A DNA stretch of 57,434 nt from Arminella tubonensis (GCF_003240585.1 NZ_PCDP01000064.1:1-57434); one strand, 5' to 3'; positions 34,924 to 44,687 are shown, counted from the first letter of the stretch. Translations and numbers: made by a program. The notes: generated by a model not told the origin, from the sequence alone.

Positions 34924-35460
34924 CTAGCCCGACAAATATATCCGTCTAGAACACCAGTGACTGGAAAAGGCCGGCAGGGCATGATCGAGCCCCATATTTG
35001 CCAGCTCCCCCCATTTTCCCTGCTGTGGCCTTTCGGAAAACCCAACAAAAATCAGATTGGTATATTCCCTCATCGAATTGTCCGGCTGATCGTCCGTTGG
35101 CCGATCGAAACTTATCTGGCAGAACTCCGGAACCGCCTCTGTTGGAAAAGCGGCATAAAATCGCTTCGCGATCTCATCGATCGGATCCGCGGCTCCGACA
35201 TAGACGCCCATGCTGCTGTTCTTTTGGAAGTGCTCTGCTGCGAACGCGATTGCAGTCAAGTCCGGTCGGCGGCAAACGCCGGTTTTCATATCGATGGTCT
35301 GACCATTGTAGCCCCTAGGCGAACGATGATCGCTATGCAGAAAATAGGAGACGCCCCTGCGAGCTAGAAACCCAAATTTCCAGGCGGAGCCACGCGCATA
35401 CCTTGTCACTTCGATCAATGCGGCCATTTCCGTCAGAAACTCTTTGCATGCGCCTACCAA
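34924..35460 (-). CDS. Hypothetical protein, 178 aa
   Basis: Start taken as TTG 35460 with AGGA six bases upstream; ATG 35427 (MAALIEVTRYARGSAWKFGF) is the alternative. Soluble, mixed composition with FLARRGVSYFLHSDHRSPRG, DLTAIAFAAEHFQKNSSMGV and a C-terminal ending RRIYLSG. No domain recognised. It lies just past the katE terminator hairpin on the same strand, so may be read partly from the katE promoter. Confidence 0.5.
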   Translation of the reverse strand: MVGACKEFLTEMAALIEVTRYARGSAWKFGFLARRGVSYFLHSDHRSPRGYNGQTIDMKTGVCRRPDLTAIAFAAEHFQKNSSMGVYVGAADPIDEIAKRFYAAFPTEAVPEFCQISFDRPTDDQPDNSMREYTNLIFVGFSERPQQGKWGELANMGLDHALPAFSSHWCSRRIYLSG

Positions 35461-35489
35461 ATTCAATCCTTTCGCAGGAGCAACGATGA

Positions 35490-35510
35490 GCCCGGCCAAC
35501 GGGGCCGGGC
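35490..35510 (-). terminator. Hairpin after katE
   Basis: Perfect 8-bp stem GCCCGGCC / GGCCGGGC with a 5-base loop, 15 bp beyond the katE stop. No clear U tract, so terminator or RNA-stabilising stem. Confidence 0.5.
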
Positions 35511-35524
35511 CCAATTAATCGCGG

Positions 35525-37663
35525 TCAATTCAGTTTGACTGACGGCTCGCGCGCCCAAATGCGGAGCTTGCCGAGTTCTTGAACGAACGCGGGAGCGTCT
35601 CTTGGGCCGCCGAGGTTGATCGTGCCCTCGTCCATGGCATGGGCGATCCCGGCTTTGTGCATTAACGGAAGAGCCGCGTCGACGTAACCGATGAACTTGC
35701 AATGGGCAAAGGCGTCCGCGACGAAGTCCCGGGCGGCCGCTTCCTTCACCAAATCGGCAACGCCTGTTGCCGATGGCAACAGGACGACGGCGTCGAAAAG
35801 CACCGACGGTCCCCCATCGATCATGTGATGCACCTCGATATGTTTTCCGTCTGATAGCGTCGCTCCACCGACCTTCGGTGCAATGATCTCGACCACGGCC
35901 TTTTGCTCCGTTACCGCAGCCAGCAAGGCTTTGAAGATTTCGCCGTCGGCGCCATCAGTTACAAGAATACCCAATTTTCGGCCCTCGAACCGCTTTGGTC
36001 CGCGTTCCACGATGCTGAGAGCGGGCGAGGGATCGAGATCCTGTCGCGTTGGCATTGCCGCATCGGCGGGCTTCGGCATTGATAAGAAGCCGAGGGCATT
36101 GCCGACTTTGCTCGCTAACGTTTCGTCGATATTCAATAGATGAGATACCATACGTTCCCGGATAACCGGCGTTTCAACCTTGCTCAGTTCAAAAATGAGA
36201 GCCATCGCGATGTGCCGCTGTTCGGGCGGTGTCTGCGAGACGTAGAACTGTCGGGCCTGGCTATAATGGTCGGCGAAGCTCTCGGGTCGCAATCTGACCT
36301 TCTGACCATGTTCCTCCGAAGGAAAATGCCGGTATCCCTTAAGCGGAGATTCGCGAGGGCCCTCGCCGAATGAATTCGGTTGATAGTTCACTCGGCCGAC
36401 CGGATTGCGCATCGCCATGTGGCCGTCCTGCTGAAAATTCGCAAAGGGACACTTCGGGGCATTGATCGGGATATGGGTGAAGTTCGGACCGCCGAGGCGC
36501 TTGAGTTGGGTATCGAGGTAGGAGAAGTTGCGGCCCTGCAGCAGGGGGTCGTTACTGAAATCGATGCCCGGCGGGACGTTCTGCGTCATGAACGCAACTT
36601 GCTCGGTTTCGGCAAAAAAGTTGTCCGGCATGCGGTCGAGGACAAGCCGGCCGATCGGCTGGACGGGAAGGATTTCCTCCGGAATAATCTTGGTCGGGTC
36701 AAGGATATCGAAGTCGAAACTATCGGCGAAGTCCTGATCGAAGAGCTGCACGCATAGTTCCCACTCAGGATAATTCCCCGCTTGGATCGATTGCCACAGG
36801 TCGCGCCGATGAAAGTCGGGGTCCGCGCCATTGATTTTGACCGCCTCGTTCCACGCGACTGACTGAAGGCCAAGCTTCGGCTTCCAATGGAATTTGACAA
36901 AAGTGGATTCGTCCTTGGCATTGACGAAGCGGAACGTATGAACGCCGAAGCCTTCCATGAAGCGGAAGGAACGGGGGATCGCCCGGTCAGACATCACCCA
37001 CATGATCATATGCATGCTCTCGGGTGTCAGGGTGATAAAGTCCCAAAAATTGTCATGCGCCGACTGCGCTTGAGGAAACTCCCTGTCCGGTTCGGGCTTT
37101 ACCGCATGGACCATGTCTGGAAACTTTATGGCGTCCTGAATGAAGAAAACGGGGATATTGTTGCCGACCAGATCCCAATTGCCTTCCTGAGTGTATATCT
37201 TCACGGCAAAACCGCGGACGTCACGCGCAAGATCGAACGATCCCTTGCTCCCGGCAACGGTGGAGAAACGGACGAACGCCGGTGTCTTCTCCCCGGGTCG
37301 CTGGAACAGATCAGCTCTGGTATAGGCCGCTAAGGACTCGTACGTCTCGAAATAGCCGTGGGCGCCATAGCCGCGGGCATGAACGACCCGTTCGGGAATG
37401 CGCTCGTGGTCGAAGTGGAAGATTTTCTCACGAAAATGGAAGTCATCGATAAGGGCTGGCCCGCGCGCTCCGACGCGCAACGTATTCTGGTCGTCGGTAA
37501 CAGGACCGCCTTGCGCCGTTGTCAGGACGGGCGCACCGTCTTCGGCAATCTGATGAAGCTCGCCGCCTTCGCCGCGGCGAAGTTTTTGGTCGTGGATGGT
37601 TACGTTGTCTAAAGGCGATGTGTTCGCCGTAGGCGCCGATGTTTTGGATGTCTTCTTGGCCAT
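35525..37663 (-). CDS. katE: Large-subunit clade 2 catalase HPII (KatE)
   Basis: 712 aa, the length of large-subunit catalases. Distal His95 in ERVVHARGYGAHG, distal Asn168 in WDLVGNNIPVFFIQD, proximal heme Tyr382 in RNFSYLDTQLKRLGG. After about 560 a DJ-1/PfpI-like flavodoxin-fold domain follows (GRKLGILVTDGADGEIFKAL), characteristic of this clade. It dismutates H2O2 in the cytoplasm and is a classic general-stress/stationary-phase gene. Upstream GGAAC-N16-GCTT resembles an EcfG promoter with one mismatch. A DUF892 gene precedes it on the same strand. Confidence 0.97.
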   Translation of the reverse strand: MAKKTSKTSAPTANTSPLDNVTIHDQKLRRGEGGELHQIAEDGAPVLTTAQGGPVTDDQNTLRVGARGPALIDDFHFREKIFHFDHERIPERVVHARGYGAHGYFETYESLAAYTRADLFQRPGEKTPAFVRFSTVAGSKGSFDLARDVRGFAVKIYTQEGNWDLVGNNIPVFFIQDAIKFPDMVHAVKPEPDREFPQAQSAHDNFWDFITLTPESMHMIMWVMSDRAIPRSFRFMEGFGVHTFRFVNAKDESTFVKFHWKPKLGLQSVAWNEAVKINGADPDFHRRDLWQSIQAGNYPEWELCVQLFDQDFADSFDFDILDPTKIIPEEILPVQPIGRLVLDRMPDNFFAETEQVAFMTQNVPPGIDFSNDPLLQGRNFSYLDTQLKRLGGPNFTHIPINAPKCPFANFQQDGHMAMRNPVGRVNYQPNSFGEGPRESPLKGYRHFPSEEHGQKVRLRPESFADHYSQARQFYVSQTPPEQRHIAMALIFELSKVETPVIRERMVSHLLNIDETLASKVGNALGFLSMPKPADAAMPTRQDLDPSPALSIVERGPKRFEGRKLGILVTDGADGEIFKALLAAVTEQKAVVEIIAPKVGGATLSDGKHIEVHHMIDGGPSVLFDAVVLLPSATGVADLVKEAAARDFVADAFAHCKFIGYVDAALPLMHKAGIAHAMDEGTINLGGPRDAPAFVQELGKLRIWAREPSVKLN

Positions 37664-37694
37664 GGGAAATCTCCGAACAGGGGTAACAGTTCTG

Positions 37695-37719
37695 AAGCTC
37701 TGAAAGCCGCTGATGTTCC
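37695..37719 (-). promoter_or_regulatory. Degenerate EcfG-type promoter of katE
   Basis: Minus strand: GGAAC (37719-37715), 16-base spacer, GCTT (37698-37695). The -10 differs from xGTT at one position, so less certain than the others here. Confidence 0.4.
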
Positions 37720-37761
37720 CCCTGCGGTCGAATTTTTATCTAGACCTATCGGCATCGTGCA

Positions 37762-37785
37762 GAAGCCTCGCTGACGCGAGGCTTC
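37762..37785 (-). terminator. Hairpin between DUF892 gene and katE
   Basis: Perfect 10-bp stem GAAGCCTCGC / GCGAGGCTTC with loop TGAC, 18 bp after the DUF892 stop. No strong U tract. Confidence 0.55.
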
Positions 37786-37802
37786 GCTGCAGAGACTGCC
37801 GG

Positions 37803-38297
37803 TCATGCCGCCTTTGCGTTGATACTCTCTTCTGCAAGTTCCGACAGTAACTGATCTGTGGTCTCTTCTTCCTCAAGAGTTTGCGCCAACAAATTGGCGA
37901 CCTCATCCAGTCCCAGAGACTTCGCCCAAGCGACCATAGTCCCGTAACGGCTGATCTCGTAATGTTCGACAGCCTGTGCTCCGGCAAGTAGGCCCGGATC
38001 GAGCGCCGCCGTGTCGGCGAACTCCTCCATCACTTCCTTGCCTTCTTCGATAATGCCGCCGATTGCAGCGCAGGTCTTGCCCTTGGCAGGCTTTCCGATC
38101 AACTCGAAAGCTTGTTCGAGCCGCGTGACGTGGCCCTGCGTCTCTCCGAGGTGCTTTTCGAAAGCAGCCTTCAAATCCGAAGACTGCGCCGCTGCGGCCA
38201 TTTTCGGCAGCGCGACCAGGATCTGCTTTTCGGCAAAATAGATGTCCTTCATTGTTTCATAGAGAAGGTCACTGAGGTCTTTCGGTTCTTTCGCCAT
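37803..38297 (-). CDS. DUF892 (YciE-like) ferritin-fold stress protein
   Basis: 164 aa from ATG 38297 (MAKEPKDLSDLLYETMKDIY) behind AAGGAA. Four-helix ferritin-like fold: IYFAEKQILVALPKMAAAAQ, LKAAFEKHLGETQGHVTRLE, EFADTAALDPGLLAGAQAVE, HYEISRYGTMVAWAKSLG. Glu/His pairs at the helices could form a metal site. Family members (YciE/YciF) are induced by osmotic and general stress; biochemical role unclear. EcfG-type promoter upstream. A broken paralogue lies at 348-480. Confidence 0.92.
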   Translation of the reverse strand: MAKEPKDLSDLLYETMKDIYFAEKQILVALPKMAAAAQSSDLKAAFEKHLGETQGHVTRLEQAFELIGKPAKGKTCAAIGGIIEEGKEVMEEFADTAALDPGLLAGAQAVEHYEISRYGTMVAWAKSLGLDEVANLLAQTLEEEETTDQLLSELAEESINAKAA

Positions 38298-38337
38298 GGA
38301 ATGGGTTCCTTGTGCTCGAGTTGCTAGGCACGACGCA

Positions 38338-38362
38338 AACTCCACGCCTCACCAACTGTTCC
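38338..38362 (-). promoter_or_regulatory. EcfG-type stress promoter
   Basis: Minus strand: GGAAC (38362-38358), 16-base spacer, AGTT (38341-38338), 41 bp upstream of the DUF892 start. Confidence 0.6.
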
Positions 38363-38389
38363 AAAAAAACCACTGACCATACATCTTGT

Positions 38390-38735
38390 GAACTGGATGT
38401 CGTGCCGCGGCCACCATAGGCGGCTGATAGGGGTCGACCTGATCCTAGATGTTGTGCCAGAGCTCATGGAAGGGACGTCCATAGGCGCCCGGGTGCCGAT
38501 CCCCGCAAATGGCCGCGTAGCCGTCATTGTAAAGAGTTGTCTGGTGTGCGGCCCCCAGACGATGACCATCGGCTGGAGCGAACCGAGCATGACGCTGGTT
38601 AGCGTCCGCAGTTCGGACGGCCAGGTCTCCTGTGGCCCAAGCGCGACGCGGCCCCGGCGAACTCTCGTAAATCCTTGCGCAATCGCCTTCGGCGGTTTTC
38701 GTCCCCCTGTCCTTCAATGTCCATCCTTCACACAT
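38390..38735 (-). pseudogene. PAS-domain sensor histidine kinase remnant
   Basis: Minus-strand pieces in shifted frames join to a rhizobial PAS kinase N-terminus. One frame: GPQETWPSELRTLTSVMLGS, LQPMVIVWGP. Next frame: QTTLYNDGYAAICGDRHPGA, YGRPFHELWHNI, then TAG where Trp is expected, followed by DQVDP. At least one frameshift and one nonsense mutation, and no kinase domain follows. It stands immediately beside intact kinase genes on the other strand. Confidence 0.75.
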
Positions 38736-39003
38736 GAACTTGCAGTATGGCGCGCTATTTTAGGATTGGAAGGGAAACTCGCGCGGCGGTGCACGCCCTC
38801 TCGAGGGGTCGCGGACGCCAGGCAAGTGCTCCTCCGAACAATTGGTTGAAGCTAAAACCGGCCGGGAGCGTTCAGTTCAGCAAATATCATATAGGCTGGC
38901 GTCATGAAGAACTGGGCGGTTTAGCGTTTGTGATCCACGCAGGGTTACTGCTAAATGCATCGACGCATCTACACGAGCCCCTGCAAGATACGAAAGAGTT
39001 TCG

Positions 39004-40008
39004 ATGAATCAAACTTCCACCAGCCAGCCCGAATGGACATCGACAGAGCTACGCAACGCGATCAAGGCGGCGGGCGTCGCCCTTTGGACCTGGACGTTGG
39101 ACGACGATACGTTCGTCATGGACGCGGACGCCTACCAGCTTTGGGATGTCTCCATCGGAACAACGCCGACGTTCGAACACCTTTCGGCGAAGATTCATCC
39201 GGCCGACCGGGATCGGGTCAGGGCTGCCTTCGTCGCCACCAGAGCCATCGAGGGTCGATACGAGATTGACTTCCGCATCCTGACGGACGCGTCGAATGTC
39301 CGCTGGATCTCCGCTCGCGGTCAGGGCAACAACGGCGATGCTGCAAAAAGAAAGACGACTGGTATTTTCCTCGACGTTACAGACAGAAAGCAGGCGGAGG
39401 AGGGGCACGAGCTGCTGGCCGGAGAGATGAGCCACCGCGTCAAAAACCTTCTAGCGTTGGCGTCCGGACTAACGGCGATAACCTCACGCGCGACGCAGAC
39501 CAAGGAAGAGATGGTCAAGCAGTTGACGGAGCGCCTGACGGCGCTAGGACGCGCGCACGATCTCGTGAGGCCACTTCCTGGAGGGCAAGGGAGCGCTGCG
39601 CTACTTGGCGATCTGTTCGCGGTGCTTCTGGCGCCGTACGATGACGTTGGCGCGTTCGCCGGGCGCATCCGTGTCGCCGTCCCACGCATGGGACTGGGCG
39701 AGAAGGCGGCGACAAGCCTGGCGCTCGTCATCCATGAGCTGGCAACGAATTCACTCAAGTACGGGGCGCTTTCGGTCGACACCGGCTTGCTCGACATTTC
39801 CGGAAACACTGTCGGCGACGACGTCGAGATCGTCTGGACCGAACAGGGCGGCCCCGAAGTCGAGCCACCAAAGGCGTCGGAAGGCTACGGCAGCAAACTT
39901 CTCCAACGTACCGTCACCGGCCATCTCGGGGGATCGATCGTCTACGCCTGGACGCGGAGCGGGGTGGTTGTGACGTTGCAGATGAAGGAAAGCCAACTGA
40001 CCTCCTGA
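39004..40008 (+). CDS. PAS-HWE sensor histidine kinase (copy 1)
   Basis: 334 aa from ATG 39004, no membrane helices. PAS domain about 18-128 (AGVALWTWTLDDDTFVMDAD, IHPADRDRVRAAFVATRAIE). Phospho-acceptor His144 in GEMSHRVKNLLALASGL, N-box HELATNSLKYGALS, and the HWE motif in VWTEQGGPEV, then GYGSKLLQRTV. HWE kinases of alphaproteobacteria commonly feed the PhyR-NepR-EcfG stress cascade or single-domain regulators. Very similar to the kinase at 49177-50184 (same domain order and matching motifs through most of the length). Cytoplasmic sensor of unknown signal. Confidence 0.92.
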   Translation: MNQTSTSQPEWTSTELRNAIKAAGVALWTWTLDDDTFVMDADAYQLWDVSIGTTPTFEHLSAKIHPADRDRVRAAFVATRAIEGRYEIDFRILTDASNVRWISARGQGNNGDAAKRKTTGIFLDVTDRKQAEEGHELLAGEMSHRVKNLLALASGLTAITSRATQTKEEMVKQLTERLTALGRAHDLVRPLPGGQGSAALLGDLFAVLLAPYDDVGAFAGRIRVAVPRMGLGEKAATSLALVIHELATNSLKYGALSVDTGLLDISGNTVGDDVEIVWTEQGGPEVEPPKASEGYGSKLLQRTVTGHLGGSIVYAWTRSGVVVTLQMKESQLTS

Positions 40009-40159
40009 GATGGCGCGCGATGCAGACGACTTCCGGAGTCGCGAGGTTCTGCCCAATTTCTGAAACACAAAAGCAGTTTCACTCGATCAAACACTTGCTC
40101 AAGCCGCAGGAAAGACTAAGTGCGGAGGGGTCGTCGACACAGCGACGGGCGCGAGGGAA

Positions 40160-42112
40160 ATGCATATGATTGAGACCGTGACTGCACTTCAGGCCGGCAC
40201 GCTGGAAGGACGCTATCGGTTGCTTGTGGATGCAATTACCGACTACGCCATCTACATGCTCGACACCGGTGGGCATGTCAGTAGCTGGAATGCCGGAGCG
40301 AAACGCATCAAGGGATACACCGAAACGGAAATACTCGGAGAGCACTTCTCGCGTTTCTACACCGACGGTGATCGCGAGGCCGGCATGCCGCAAAAGGCGC
40401 TTGCCACCGCGGAGGCCGAGGGAAGCTTCGAGGCAGAAGGCTGGCGCTTGCGCAAGGACGGGCAACGCTTCTGGGCGCATGTCGTCATCGATGCTATCCG
40501 GGATTCGGACGGGCACCTCCTCGGGTTTGCAAAGATCACGCGCGACCTGTCGGAACGAAAAGCCGCCGAGGACGAGTTGAAGCGCAGTGAGGCCCAGTTC
40601 CGATTGCTCGTCCAGGGCGTCACCGACTACGCGATCTACATGCTTGATCCTGAAGGTCAGGTCTCAAGTTGGAACCAGGGCGCCCAGCGTATCAAGGGAT
40701 ACGAGCCGGAGGAGATCATCGGCGAGCACTTTTCCAAATTCTACACGGACGAGGATCGGGCAGACGATCTGCCGCGAAAGGCGCTGGATACAGCGTCCAG
40801 AGAGGGCCGCTTCGAAAAGGAAGGGTGGCGGCTACGCAAGGACGGCACCCGCTTCTGGGCGAGCGTGATCATCGACGCTATCCGATCCGAGGACGGCGCG
40901 CTCATCGGTTTCGCCAAGGTTACACGCGACGTCACCGAAAGGCGGAAGGCGCAGGAAGCTCTCGATCGCGCCCAGCAGGAGCTCTTCCAGGCGCAGAAGA
41001 TGGAAGCGGTCGGACAGCTCACGGGTGGTATCGCGCACGACTTCAACAATCTGCTGATGGCGGTGCTCGGCAGCCTCGAGATCGCTAAGAAACGTGCACT
41101 CTCCGGACAGGATAACGCCGACCTCATCGACAACGCCATTCAGGGGGCAAAGCGGGGGGCTGCACTTACCCAACGGCTGCTTGCCTTCTCCCGCAAGCAA
41201 GATCTCAAGCTCGAAGCGGTAGACGTCCCGAACCTCGTGAAGGAAATGGCTGCACTTTTGCAGCGCTCGATCGGACCACGGATCGAAATTGCTACGACGT
41301 TCCCGCTCATCCTGCCGGCCGCCCTTTCAGACCCCAACCAGCTGGAGAGCGCGCTTCTCAATTTGGTCGTCAACGCGCGCGACGCCATGCCTGAGGGTGG
41401 CACGATCAAAATAGAGGCCCGGCGTCGTCCGGTCGATGCGGGACAGGTTCCAGATCTGGCCGCCGGCGACTACATCTGCCTTTCTGTCATCGACGAGGGT
41501 TCCGGAATGGACAAGGAGACACTCGAAAAGGCCGCCACCCCGTTCTTCACCACGAAGGGCGTCGGCAAGGGAACGGGTCTGGGTCTGCCCATGGTCCATG
41601 GCCTCATGGCACAATCCGGAGGGGTCTTGAATCTCATATCCCGCGCCGGCGAGGGAACAACCGCTGAGCTCTGGCTGCCAATTGCGACCAAGGGGCCCGA
41701 CGAGCCAGCGCCCGCATTATCGCTTGCACCGGTGGTTGCGGCGCATGGAAGACGTCTGACGGTGCTTGCCGTCGACGACGACGGCCTGGTTCTTATGAAC
41801 ACAGCCCTGATGCTCGAAGACCTCGGTCACGAGGTCGTTCAGGCCCAATCGGGGGAGGAGGCTCTTCAAATCCTGGCGAGAGACCCGCTGCCGGACCTTA
41901 TAATAACCGATCAGGCGATGCCGCACATGACCGGCGTCGAGCTTCTTAGGAAGGTGGCGGAGCAATATACCGGGATCCCTGTCATCCTAGCGACCGGCTA
42001 CGCCGAACTGCCGGAGGGCGCGGATAAGGGCATTCGGCGCCTCTCAAAACCATTCTCCCAGGCGGAATTGAGTGAAGCACTCTCGTCCACGGTCGATAAT
42101 GCAGAGAGCTGA
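40160..42112 (+). CDS. PAS-PAS hybrid histidine kinase with receiver domain
   Basis: 650 aa; ATG 40160 or 40166 (GAGGG upstream favours either). Two tandem, nearly duplicated PAS domains: 18-135 (DYAIYMLDTGGHVSSWNAGA) and 145-262 (DYAIYMLDPEGQVSSWNQGA). HisKA with His293 in LTGGIAHDFNNLLMAVLG, HATPase (VVNARDAMPEGG, DEGSGM, GKGTGLGLPMVHG), and a C-terminal receiver with phospho-acceptor Asp584 in LIITDQAMPHMTGVELL. Soluble hybrid kinase of the type often called PAS-hybrid or FixL-like, but no heme motif stands out. 150 bp downstream of the first HWE kinase. Confidence 0.92.
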   Translation: MHMIETVTALQAGTLEGRYRLLVDAITDYAIYMLDTGGHVSSWNAGAKRIKGYTETEILGEHFSRFYTDGDREAGMPQKALATAEAEGSFEAEGWRLRKDGQRFWAHVVIDAIRDSDGHLLGFAKITRDLSERKAAEDELKRSEAQFRLLVQGVTDYAIYMLDPEGQVSSWNQGAQRIKGYEPEEIIGEHFSKFYTDEDRADDLPRKALDTASREGRFEKEGWRLRKDGTRFWASVIIDAIRSEDGALIGFAKVTRDVTERRKAQEALDRAQQELFQAQKMEAVGQLTGGIAHDFNNLLMAVLGSLEIAKKRALSGQDNADLIDNAIQGAKRGAALTQRLLAFSRKQDLKLEAVDVPNLVKEMAALLQRSIGPRIEIATTFPLILPAALSDPNQLESALLNLVVNARDAMPEGGTIKIEARRRPVDAGQVPDLAAGDYICLSVIDEGSGMDKETLEKAATPFFTTKGVGKGTGLGLPMVHGLMAQSGGVLNLISRAGEGTTAELWLPIATKGPDEPAPALSLAPVVAAHGRRLTVLAVDDDGLVLMNTALMLEDLGHEVVQAQSGEEALQILARDPLPDLIITDQAMPHMTGVELLRKVAEQYTGIPVILATGYAELPEGADKGIRRLSKPFSQAELSEALSSTVDNAES

Positions 42113-42203
42113 GCGGGACCACCGGGTGTGCGATGAGAGTTTGGACGCAGGCGTGGGGAGGTCGGAGCCAGTTGCACAAACACACGCCCGAGCCGACGGC
42201 GTT

Positions 42204-42401
42204 CTAGAAACCCAACGAGGCTCGTCGTAGCATATCCTGCGCGTTCAGCATCCCAACTAGCTCCCGAGCCACTTGTTCGCCTAACCCATGCATGGCCCTG
42301 CCAGCGAACGTGACGGGCATCCCGGTGAAGATATCGAAAACCATCCACGATCTGTCGATCTCCTGTTTAGTATCGAAGCGCTCCAACTTGGTTTTCTGCA
42401 A
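42204..42401 (-). CDS. Small hypothetical protein, 65 aa
   Basis: Start taken as TTG 42401 (LQKTKLERFDTKQEIDRSWM) behind GAGGG; a longer frame begins at 42419. Soluble, with WMVFDIFTGMPVTFAGRAMH. Resembles short conserved rhizobial proteins but has no named domain. Start uncertain. Confidence 0.5.
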   Translation of the reverse strand: MQKTKLERFDTKQEIDRSWMVFDIFTGMPVTFAGRAMHGLGEQVARELVGMLNAQDMLRRASLGF

Positions 42402-42851
42402 AGCTTTGCCCTCGTTCAAGGCGGAAAGAGCTAGTGCAGTACTTCGGGATTTTCAGCAGGGGGAATGAAAAGAATTTCGCCGGAGACTAGAGAAAGCCAA
42501 GCGCCGCATCTGTGCGGAATGCGACATCTGGCTGTCTGGGTCCGTATGATAGGATACGGACTGCCACGCAATCGCCAAGCCTCCAAGGTTCCGCCGACGC
42601 GGCGACTGGCGGGAACAAGTCTGAAGGTATCGGCCGCGCGCCGGGTCCCTTGGCTTTGTTGACAAGGGTCTAGCTTGTCACCGTCTGTCACGGCAACGAC
42701 TGTGCCTTGATACATCATCGGATTCTGAAGTCGAATGGCGCCACTCACGCCGGAGTGGCGACGTCGCTGATCGCGCCGGCAGGCGGCAGGCCTTGTTGTG
42801 GCTTTTCAGAGCCTCGCCGAGCCCGGTCGCTTTTAAATCGGTCGACGCTAC
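42402..42851. other. Gap, no supported gene
   Basis: A 105-codon open frame on the minus strand (42431-42748) has no ribosome-binding site and no recognisable domain. Otherwise nothing seen. Confidence 0.35.
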
Positions 42852-43046
42852 TTAGTTCTCGACGTTCCGTGGTTTCGTTTTTTGCGCTTTGGGCCACTCA
42901 CCCTGATCGATTTGCGGCGCCGATTGGCCGTTCATTTCTTTCACTGCCAACTCCCAGATCTCGTCATCCTTACCATGGGGGCAACCTTGTCGCTCCCATA
43001 TGGAATAAGCGCGCCTGCGCAGTTGTTCATCGTCCGAATATTTCAT
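42852..43046 (-). CDS. DUF2934 protein, 64 aa
   Basis: ATG 43046 (MKYSDDEQLRRRAYSIWERQ) follows CGGAGATAT. The segment RRRAYSIWERQGCPHGKDDE followed by IWELA is the DUF2934 signature (short helical domain, R-AY-IWE-G-P-G). The tail is charged and Pro/Lys-rich. DUF2934 proteins are small, often next to stress genes, function unknown. Two EcfG-type promoter matches precede it. Confidence 0.8.
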   Translation of the reverse strand: MKYSDDEQLRRRAYSIWERQGCPHGKDDEIWELAVKEMNGQSAPQIDQGEWPKAQKTKPRNVEN

Positions 43047-43085
43047 TGATATCTCCGTTAAGCTCGGCCTTACCTGACTCACCGC

Positions 43086-43110
43086 AACGTTGACGAAGAG
43101 ATATCGTTCC
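43086..43110 (-). promoter_or_regulatory. EcfG-type stress promoter (perfect match)
   Basis: Minus strand: GGAAC (43110-43106), 16-base spacer, CGTT (43089-43086), 40 bp upstream of the DUF2934 start. Confidence 0.75.
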
Positions 43111-43152
43111 CCGCAGGCCTGAAAATCGACCGGGCTACGACCTTCGCCGAGG

Positions 43153-43177
43153 AACTTTTCCACCTCTCGGGGGTTCC
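43153..43177 (-). promoter_or_regulatory. Second EcfG-type promoter match
   Basis: Minus strand: GGAAC (43177-43173), 16-base spacer, AGTT (43156-43153). Would read toward the DUF2934 gene from 67 bp further upstream. Weaker -10. Confidence 0.4.
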
Positions 43178-43482
43178 AATGCAGCAATGCGGGCCGGCTT
43201 TCAGGGCATTTCCTACTTTTAGTGGCACAGGGTTTCCGGTGCAGAGATAGGTTGCAGTATCGGGGCCGCTGATGCTCGAAAGGGTGATCTGCTATTCTCT
43301 GCCGAGTTCCTTTCGAAGCCATGAGATTGGAGCTAGTGTCGCGGGTCTGCGTACTTGCCCAAGTATCGAAGACCGGCGGGGTGATTCCGCGCTATTTTTC
43401 ATATGCCCGGTGGAGCGGATTGACGAATTAGCTCCAAAGAGGACAAAGGTCGTTCAAAAACTATGACCCGCGTGCAAGGAAA

Positions 43483-44517
43483 ATGTCCATGAAGATCGAG
43501 ATCGCAGCCGACAAGATTTCCTCCAGGGAACGTTTTCTCGAAGCGATCGTCCAGAGCGCGATCGACTACGCCATCATCTCCATGGACCTCGACGGCCTGG
43601 TCACAAGCTGGAACGAGGGTGCCCGCCTTATCCTCGGCTGGACGGCCGAGGAGATGGTGGGGAAGCCCGCCACTGCCTTTTTCGTTCAGGAGGACAGGGA
43701 GGAGGGGGTGCCGCAGCGCGAGATGACCGCGGCGCTGAGCGTTGGACGAGGAAGCGACGAACGTTGGCACCTGAGGAAAGACGGCACGACGTTCTGGGCT
43801 TCGGGGGAAATGATGGCGCTTCGGGCCGACGACGACACTGTCATCGGCTTCATCAAGATCCTTCGCGACAGGACGCAGGAGCGGGACCAGGCCGACAGGC
43901 AGCGTCTTTTGATGCACGAGTTGGGCCATCGAATGAAGAACACCCTCTCGGTGGTGCAGTCGATCGCCACGCAGTCTCTCCGCAACGCCACATCGCTTGA
44001 CGATGCCTCGGACAAGCTGCAGTCGCGTATCGCAGCCTATTCGAAGGCCCACGACATCCTGCTTCAGAAGAACTGGGTGAGCGCGACGCTCGCAAACATC
44101 GTCGACGCCGCGGTGCTGAACATCGGGCTTGACCAAAGCGACCGCATCCGGTCGGAGGGTCCAGAGGTTGAGCTGGGTCCCCAGGCCGCCCTAGCATTTT
44201 CGCTGGTCCTGCACGAGCTCCTGACGAACGCCTGTAAATATGGCGCTCTCTCGAACACTGAGGGACACATTGAAATATTGTGGAGAATCGACCGCCGTGA
44301 TGGAGACGATTTCCTCATGTCGGTCTGGCGCGAGACAGGCGGCCCGGCAGTCGTCGATCCCAGTCGCAAAGGTTTCGGGTCGCGCCTCATTGCTTCGAGC
44401 TTGAGCGCATACGGACAGGTGCACGTGGTATACGAGCAACGGGGGCTTGTACTCACCATCGACATGCCACTGTCGAAGATTCAGTTCCGCAATGATCTGA
44501 AACAAATCGTTGGATGA
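43483..44517 (+). CDS. PAS-HWE sensor histidine kinase
   Basis: 344 aa; ATG 43483 or, better spaced from AAGGA, ATG 43489. PAS domain about 15-135 (DYAIISMDLDGLVTSWNEGA, LGWTAEEMVGKPATAFF) resembling flavin/LOV-like PAS folds but without the Cys of LOV. Kinase: His149 in MHELGHRMKNTLSVVQSIA, N-box LHELLTNACKYGALS, HWE Trp-x-Glu in VWRETGGPAV, then GFGSRLI. Soluble. Distinct in sequence from the 39004/49177 pair. Likely feeds a phosphorelay linked to stress (inference from family). Confidence 0.92.
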   Translation: MSMKIEIAADKISSRERFLEAIVQSAIDYAIISMDLDGLVTSWNEGARLILGWTAEEMVGKPATAFFVQEDREEGVPQREMTAALSVGRGSDERWHLRKDGTTFWASGEMMALRADDDTVIGFIKILRDRTQERDQADRQRLLMHELGHRMKNTLSVVQSIATQSLRNATSLDDASDKLQSRIAAYSKAHDILLQKNWVSATLANIVDAAVLNIGLDQSDRIRSEGPEVELGPQAALAFSLVLHELLTNACKYGALSNTEGHIEILWRIDRRDGDDFLMSVWRETGGPAVVDPSRKGFGSRLIASSLSAYGQVHVVYEQRGLVLTIDMPLSKIQFRNDLKQIVG

Positions 44518-44687
44518 AGCGCTGTTTTATCGAGATGGGCCGATCAGCCCCTTCACGCTGCGAGCGAACGCTTGCGTCTGAAAAGTTATGGTCATGACGT
44601 GCATGGACGGTCCAAGGGACCTCACTGCCAACCATAGCCGGCGATGAGTTCGGCGACAGCGCCCAAAAAATGAATAAAAGGCAGGCT